A DNA stretch of 64,000 nucleotides from Panopea generosa. Taxonomy: Eukaryota; Mollusca; Bivalvia; Adapedonta; Hiatellidae. Made by a program: the position numbers and the translations under genes. The stretch is from NCBI GenBank assembly GCA_029582155.1, contig CM055901.1, positions 7,482,874 to 7,546,873 of the forward strand, written 5' to 3'. Every line of letters begins with the position of its first letter. Position 1 is the stretch's first letter. The notes under the pieces are model-generated. The model had not been told where the DNA came from. It saw only the letters and a list, made by a program, of their open reading frames with translations, and made no database searches. This document shows positions 58,495 to 64,000 of the stretch, piece by piece.

Positions 58495-60025
58495 TCTAGT
58501 GCCCCACCAGCACATTGGCATATCCAGTGCCCCACCAGCACATTGGCATATCCAGTGCCCCATCAGCACATTGGCATATCCAGTGCCCCACCAGCACATT
58601 GGCATATCCAGTGCCCCACCAGCACATTGGCATATCCAGTGCCCCTCCAGCACATTGGCATATCCAGTGCCCCACCAGCACATTAGCATATCCAGTGCCC
58701 CATCAGCACATTGGCATATCCAGTGCCCCACCAGCACATTGGCATATCCAGTGCCCCACCAGCACATTGGCATATCCAGTGCCCCATCAGCACATTGGCA
58801 GATCCAGTGCCCCACCAGCACATTGGCATATCCAGTGCCCCATCAGCACATTGGCAGATCCAGTGCCCAGCCAGCACATTGGCAGATCCAGTGCCCCACC
58901 AGCACATTGGCATATCCAGTGCCCCATCAGCACATCGGCATATCCAGTGCCCCATCAGCACATTGGCATATCCAGTGCCCCATCAGCACATTGGCATATC
59001 CAGTGCCCCATCAGCACATCAGCAGATCCAGTGCCCCTCCAGCACATTGGCAGATCCAGTGCCCCACCAGCACATTGGCAGATCCAGTGCCCAGCCAGCA
59101 CATTGGCAGATCCAGTGCCCCTCCAGCACATTGGCAGATCCAGTGCCCCACCAGCACATTGGCAGATCCAGTGCCCAGCCAGCACATTGGCAGATCCAGT
59201 GCCCAACCAGCACATTGGCAGATCCAGTGCCTCTCCAGCACATTAGCAGAACCGTTGCCCCCTCCAGCACATTGGCAGATCCAGTGACCTACAAGCCCAT
59301 TAGCAAATCCAGTGCTCTTCCATCAAATTGGCAGATTAAGTGCTCTACAAACACATTAACAAATCCAGTGCTCTACCTGCAAATTAGCAGACCCAGTGCC
59401 CTACCAGCACATTGGCAAATCCATTGCCCTACCAGCACATTGGCAGATCCAGTGTCTTACCAGCACATTAGCAGATCTAGTGCTGTACCAGCACATTAGC
59501 AGATCCAGTGACTTGCCAGCACTTAAGCAGATCCAGTGCCCTACCAGCACATTGGCAGATCCAGTGACCTACCAGCACATTGGCAGATCCATTGGCCTAC
59601 CAACACATTGGCAGATCCAGTGACCTGCCAACACATTAGCAGATTTAATGCCCTTCCAGCATATTAGCAGATCCAGTAACCTGTCATTACATTAGCAGAT
59701 CCAGTGCCTCACCAGCACATTGGTAGATCAAGTGCCACACCAGCACATTGGCAGATCCAGTGCCCCATCAGCACATAAGCAGATTCAGTGCCCCACCAGC
59801 ACATTGGTAGATCAAGTGCCACACCAGCACATTGGCAGATCCAGTGCCCTATCAGCACATTGGCAGATTCAGTGCCCCGCCAACACATTAGCAGATCCAG
59901 TGCCACACCAGCACATTGGCAGATCCAGTGCCCCATCAGCACATTGGCAGATTCAGTACCACACCAGCACATTGGCAGACCAAGTGCCCCATCAGCACAT
60001 AGGCAGACTCGATGCTACACCTCTT
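58495..60025. repeat. 28-bp minisatellite, about 55 copies, stop-free in all six frames
   Basis: The unit CCAGTGCCCCACCAGCACAT, TGGCATAT is 28 bp. The first block uses GGCATATCC, a middle block GGCAGATCC, then degenerate units (59280-59700) and a second clean block. The unit contains no stop codon on either strand in any phase, and 28 is not a multiple of three, so each frame cycles through all three readings. This yields overlapping plus-strand ORFs up to about 266 codons and several on the minus strand. No start context, splice site or composition argues for translation. Confidence 0.95.
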
Positions 60026-60374
60026 AGAGAATTGACAAGCATTATTAAATTTTCTGAAAATCCACAACTTAATATCTATTGTGTCCATATAAAATTGTAT
60101 ATGACCTCCCAAAACTCATGTATCCCCTAAATGTGTGTTGAATATTTGCCAATAATCTATCCCCTGTGCCCCTTCCCACTTGTATTTTCGAGTTTGCTGC
60201 TGCACATGTGGATCTGGGGCACATGTGTTGGCGTTAACATGTAAAGTGTCTTTATTTCATGTAACGTTTAAATAAGATTTTATCTGATACCATAAATTTC
60301 TGTGAAAAGTCAACTTTACTGAAATCCTATTGATCTTTTTTATTCCTGACAGTTGTATGTCTTGTATCATCAGG
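60026..60374. other. no gene seen
   Basis: Average-composition spacer. No ORF or repeat recognised. Confidence 0.35.
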
Positions 60375-60545
60375 GAATTGTAGTGTATGGTCTAATGATA
60401 GAGCACCTGACCCAGGACCAGAGAATCCTGGGCATGATCCTTCAACAAGATGCTTCATCTATTCCTGCTGAGTACTGATTCTAACCAAAAAAAGATTTTA
60501 CTCAGTTGAAAACCCCCAAAAAACTTGTTTCACAATCAGTGTAAA
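60375..60545 (+). mobile_element. tRNA-derived SINE, 'CTTGTTTCACAATCA' tail family
   Basis: A-box region GTATGGTCTAATGATAGAGC, B-box-like CTGGGCATGATCCTTCAACA, body CTGCTGAGTACTGATTCTAA, tail AAACTTGTTTCACAATCAGT. Same tail as 46896. Confidence 0.7.
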
Positions 60546-60610
60546 AAATATGATTTTAAGCCAATATACTTTTATATGTAGATCTATGTACATGTACATA
60601 TTTTGTTGCA

Positions 60611-61275
60611 GGGGTTGACATTTAAGTCTTACATTCCAGCTAAACTTTAACCAAAGATTTAAAGTGAGAAAGTTTGCCAGTTTCAGGGGTTGACACCTAA
60701 GTCTTACATTCCAGCTCAACTTTAACCAAAGATTTGACGTGAGAAAGTTTGCCAGTTTCAGGGGTTGACACCTAAGTCTTACATTCCAGCTAAACTTTAA
60801 CCAAAGATTTGACGTGAGAAAGTTTGCCAGTTTCAGGGGTTGACACCTAAGTCTTACATTCCAGCTAAACTTTAACAAAAGATTTAACGTGAGAAAGTTT
60901 GCCGGTTTCAGGGGTTGACACCTAAGTCTTACATTCCAGCTCAACTTTAGCAAAAGATTTAAAGTGAGAAAGTTTGCCAGTTTCAGGGGTTGACACCTAA
61001 GTCTTACATTCCAGCTAAACTTTAACCAAAGATTTAACGTGAGAAAGTTTGCCAGTTTCAGGGGTTGACACCTAAGTCTTACATTCCAGCTAAACTTTAA
61101 CGAAAGATTTAAAGTGAGAAAGTTTGCCAGTTTCAGGGGTTGACACCTTAGTCTTACATTCCAGCTAAACTTTAACCAAAGATTTAACGTGAGAAAGTTT
61201 GCCAGTTTCAGGAGTTGACACCTAAATCTTACATTCCAGCTAGATTTAAAGTGAGATAGTTTGCCAGTTTCTGAG
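60611..61275. repeat. 75-bp minisatellite, about 9 copies
   Basis: Unit GGGGTTGACACCTAAGTCTT, ACATTCCAGCTAAACTTTAA, CCAAAGATTTAACGTGAGAA, AGTTTGCCAGTTTCA. The period is 75 bp (25 codons), hence the open 151-codon minus-strand ORF. The last copy carries a small deletion. Confidence 0.95.
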
Positions 61276-61330
61276 ATTAATGCTTTAATTCTAAATGAAA
61301 ATGGAATATTTTACTACATGGATATAGGAT

Positions 61331-61490
61331 CCTTCATGGCCGAGTTGTCTAAGGTGCGGTTTCAGGATTACTTACCTTTAACCATGGGTTTGAGCCCAGT
61401 GTGGTCAAAAAATATTCTGTGTTAAAGAATGCCAGCTGTCTTCAAAAGGTCAGTGGGGTTACAGGAAACTGAATATATGTCAGGTATGTA
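61331..61490 (+). mobile_element. tRNA-derived SINE, tail-deleted
   Basis: Head CTTCATGGCCGAGTTGTCTA, AGGTGCGGTTTCAGGATTAC, B-box-like CCATGGGTTTGAGCCCAGTG. This is a tRNA-Ser/Leu-type head like that of 7342; the body is altered. Confidence 0.65.
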
Positions 61491-61914
61491 ACCTGAAATG
61501 TCTTCATGGTGTTAAACCACATTTAAAAAAATACATGAGTCTTTTGCTGAAAATAAGCATGGTCAAGGTTATATTTCGAAGATTGCAGTGACAAATAGGG
61601 GATGTTGTCACATAATGACACTCACTTGAGAAAATAACTAAAGTGGTGATACCATTCAGATCTAATTCCCTGATGAATAAGTTGCTGGGAACCAGCCTAC
61701 AGTTGTCAAGGTGTAAGGGTTGTTTCATTGTTAACGTAACAATATATTCAATGTGCCACAATGGCATTGGTAACACTAAACAATCATATTGGAGAAAAGA
61801 TTTGATTGCTGTATGTATCCTGCTACTTTAACTTCCAAAAATAAGTTTTTATTAATGGGGATTAAGTATATCAAAGAAGATCCATAATCGCCATAATTTT
61901 CAAAATTTCTCTCA
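61491..61914. other. no gene proven
   Basis: Contains overlapping short ORFs on both strands (61504-61776 minus, 61643-61831 plus), neither recognised. Confidence 0.3.
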
Positions 61915-62008
61915 TAAAATGTTTGGACCTAGCTAAATTTGAACCCATAACCTTAGTGGTGAGAGGCAATATATTGAGATAGTACCTTAGACCACTCAGC
62001 CATAGGAA
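61915..62008 (-). mobile_element. SINE tRNA-like head fragment
   Basis: On the minus strand: GGCTGAGTGGTCTAAGGTAC, ACCACTAAGGTTATGGGTTC, AAATTTAGCTAGGTCC. Same head as 7342; the tail is missing. Confidence 0.65.
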
Positions 62009-62009
62009 A

Positions 62010-62180
62010 ATGGTTGAACCTGGGGTTGAAGATTGGGTTGGTTGGCGGGTTGTGGATTCGATCCTGGTCAGGACTATGTATCGTTACCTCTATTGGCATC
62101 GTTTACTCAAGAAGACGAACTAATGTATCTACAGAAGTTTTAAGCTTGTTTGTCAATCAAAGCTGTAAAGTTAAATCAAA
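62010..62180 (+). mobile_element. SINE-like element
   Basis: GGTTGGTTGGCGGGTTGTGG and a B box GTGGATTCGATCCTGGTCAG are followed by CTCAAGAAGACGAACTAATG and AAGCTTGTTTGTCAATCAAA. The tail resembles the 'CTTGTTTCACAATCA' family. Confidence 0.5.
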
Positions 62181-62234
62181 ATTAAACTCCCAAAATAAGT
62201 CCTGAAAGAGAGATTTTCATACATTATTATAATA

Positions 62235-63850
62235 AGCCATAACTTCTCTGCTGCTGCTACTATTCCTAGATATACTAATTCTTCTGTTGCTTATTCTTCT
62301 TCAGTTACTTCTGCTACTACTACTTCTAATTATTCTGTTACTACTATGTCTTCTGTTACTGCTTATGTTACTACTTTGTTACTATTTCTTCTGTTACTAC
62401 TTCTTCTGTTACTACTACTTATGGTACTACTTCTGTTGTTACTACTACTTCTGTTGTTACTACTTCTTCTGTTGTTACTTCTACTACTTCTATTGTTACT
62501 ACTTCTATGTTACTACTACATCTGTTACTAGTTCTTCTGTTACTATTACATCTACTGTTACTACTGCTTCTTCTTTTACTAAATCTTCTGTTACTACTAT
62601 TTCTTCCATTACTATGCTTCTTAGGTTACTGCTTCTTCTGTTACTACTGTTTTTTTCTGTTACTGCTGCTTCTGTCACTACTACTACTTCTGATATCATA
62701 CTTCTTCTGTTACTCCTACATATGTTACTACTTTTTCTGTTACTACTCTGTCTGTTACTACTCTATCTTTACTATGACATATGTTACTACTTCTTCTGTT
62801 ATGACTGCTTATTCTGTTATTAATTCTTCTGTTACAACTACATGTACTTCTGATTCTTCTACATATGTAACTACTTCTGTTACTACTACTTCTGTTGTTA
62901 CTACTATTTCTTCTATTACTACTACTTCTGTTGTTACTACTAATTCTTCTGTTACTACTACTTCTGTTACAACTACTTCTTCTGGTACTACTTCTTCTGT
63001 AATTGATGCTTCTTCTGTTACTGCTTCTTATGTTACTGCTTTTTCATTACTTCTACTTTTTCTGTTACTACTTCTTATGTTACTGCTGCTTCTATTACTG
63101 ATTTTTCTGTTACTGCTTCTTCTGATACTGCTTCTTATGTTACTACTTCTTATGTTACTGCTTCTTATGTTACTACTTCTTATGTTACTGCTTCTTATTT
63201 TACTACTACTACTACTAATTCTGTTACTGCTTATTCTGTTACTGCTACTTCCATTACGGTTTCTCTTGTTACTGCTTCTTATGTTACTGCTTCTTATGTT
63301 ACTACTACTAATTCTGTTACTACTACTTCCTCTGTTACTGCTTCTTATGTTACTACTACTTCTGCTGTTACTATTCTTCTTCTGTTACTGCTATTTCTGT
63401 TACTGCTTTTTATGTTACTGCTTTTTCTGTTATTGCTTCTTTTGTTACTACTGCTACTTCTGTTACTACTACTTCTTCCATTACTACTACTACTTCTGTT
63501 ACTACTACTTCTTCTGTTACTACTTCTTGTGTTACTGCTACTTCTTCTGTTACTTTCTTTTGTTACTGATTGTTTTATTACTGCTTCTTCTATTACTGCT
63601 TCTTCTGTTACTGCTTCTTCTGTACTGCTTTTTCTGTCACTGCTTCTTCTGTTATTGCTTCTTATGTTACTGATTATTCTATTACTGCTTCTTCTGTTAC
63701 TACTTCTGTTAATACTTCTTCTGCTACTACTTCTTCTATGTCTACCTCTTCTGTTACTGCTTCTTCTGTTACTGCTCCTTCTGTTTCTACTTTTGTTACT
63801 ACTTCTTCTGTTACTGCTAATTATTCTGTTACTACTACTTATATAGCAGT
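62235..63850. repeat. TTC/TGT/TAC-type 12-15-bp minisatellite
   Basis: Irregular repeats of ACTTCTTCTGTTACTACTAC and TGCTTCTTCTGTTACTGCT. Because units are 12 or 15 bp with rare single-base slips, frames stay open for up to 388 codons and read as poly-Leu, a Ser/Thr/Val-rich mucin-like pattern, or Tyr/Cys-rich depending on phase. Frame-shifting slips break every reading, so I do not call a gene. Confidence 0.92.
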
Positions 63851-64000
63851 ATAACATAAAAAATTATTTTGTTTTTGTTTTGCTAAATATTTACCCATTT
63901 GTCGACTTGATCTGATATGTTTATAAATATAATATTTCAGTTTCGCCAACATGAATCGTATTGTTAACAGGATATCATATTCTTTGAACCCCAGACCAAT
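63851..64000. other. no feature seen
   Basis: AT-rich end of window. Confidence 0.4.

Noticed and set aside
58487..59499. Overlapping ORFs of 240-266 codons
   Set aside because: All three plus frames and the minus frames are open because the 28-bp unit has no stops; there is no evidence for translation.
58495..60025. CRISPR array
   Set aside because: 28-bp repeats are head-to-tail without unique spacers, and the window is eukaryotic.
62507..63673. 388-codon plus-strand ORF (poly-Leu/Ser/Thr)
   Set aside because: It lies wholly inside a 12-15-bp tandem array, its reading changes character at single-base slips, and neighbouring frames are equally open.

Overview
This window looks like intergenic and intronic DNA from a bivalve mollusc. 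It is AT-rich, has one clear protein-coding gene in 64 kb, carries many tRNA-derived SINEs, and contains several dispersed repeats that I recognise from bivalve genomes in general: the element with GGTGAGCTTTTGTGATCGCC and about 165-bp core monomers, the 'AAACCTGTATAAGCGGCCACC' element, and the SINE tail 'CCACCAATAAAACTGG'. The species cannot be named from sequence alone.

The clear gene is at 32995-34365 (+): an intronless ORF for a cGAS-like receptor (cGLR) of the Mab-21/cGAS nucleotidyltransferase family. It has a GS motif, an E-x-D pair and a third Asp, so the catalytic triad looks complete, followed by the family's C-terminal helical signature. This is the likely point of biological interest: a candidate innate-immune nucleotide second-messenger synthase. 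One possible start (33013) has a strong Kozak context and begins Met-Gly-Val-Cys-Gly-Ser, a possible N-myristoylation site. A degenerate minisatellite just upstream carries repeated TGACCTTGACCT (AGGTCA-type) motifs. A polyadenylation signal lies about 400 bp after the stop. Two weaker candidate exons (19748-19948 and 41859-41963, both +) are supported only by good splice-site-like borders and open frames.

Region by region: 1-7.5 kb holds dispersed repeats, a long CT microsatellite and a cluster of SINEs. 7.5-10.7 kb is mostly single-copy. 10.7-11.95 kb is a 58-bp minisatellite. 12-20 kb is mostly single-copy, with a 14-bp array of CRE-like motifs at 16.3 kb. 20.4-25.8 kb is a 37/32-bp satellite split by a 2-kb terminal-inverted-repeat element. 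27.3-29.3 kb is a 48-bp array. 30.8-32.9 kb holds dispersed repeats and short arrays leading into the cGLR. 35.5-39 kb holds a 165-bp monomer element and a pyrimidine-rich 30-bp array. 39-49 kb is rich in SINEs and MITEs, including a nested SINE with a clean target-site duplication and a piggyBac-like MITE with an internal near-perfect hairpin. 49.4-52 kb is a 65-bp array. 52.6-58 kb holds SINEs and short arrays. 58.5-60 kb is a 28-bp array open in all six frames. 60.6-61.3 kb is a 75-bp array. 62.2-63.85 kb is a TTC/TGT/TAC-type array.

Tandem arrays make up well over a quarter of the window by my reading. Most long ORFs other than the cGLR are by-products of these arrays. I saw no reverse transcriptase, transposase or other mobile-element protein, so all mobile elements here appear non-autonomous.
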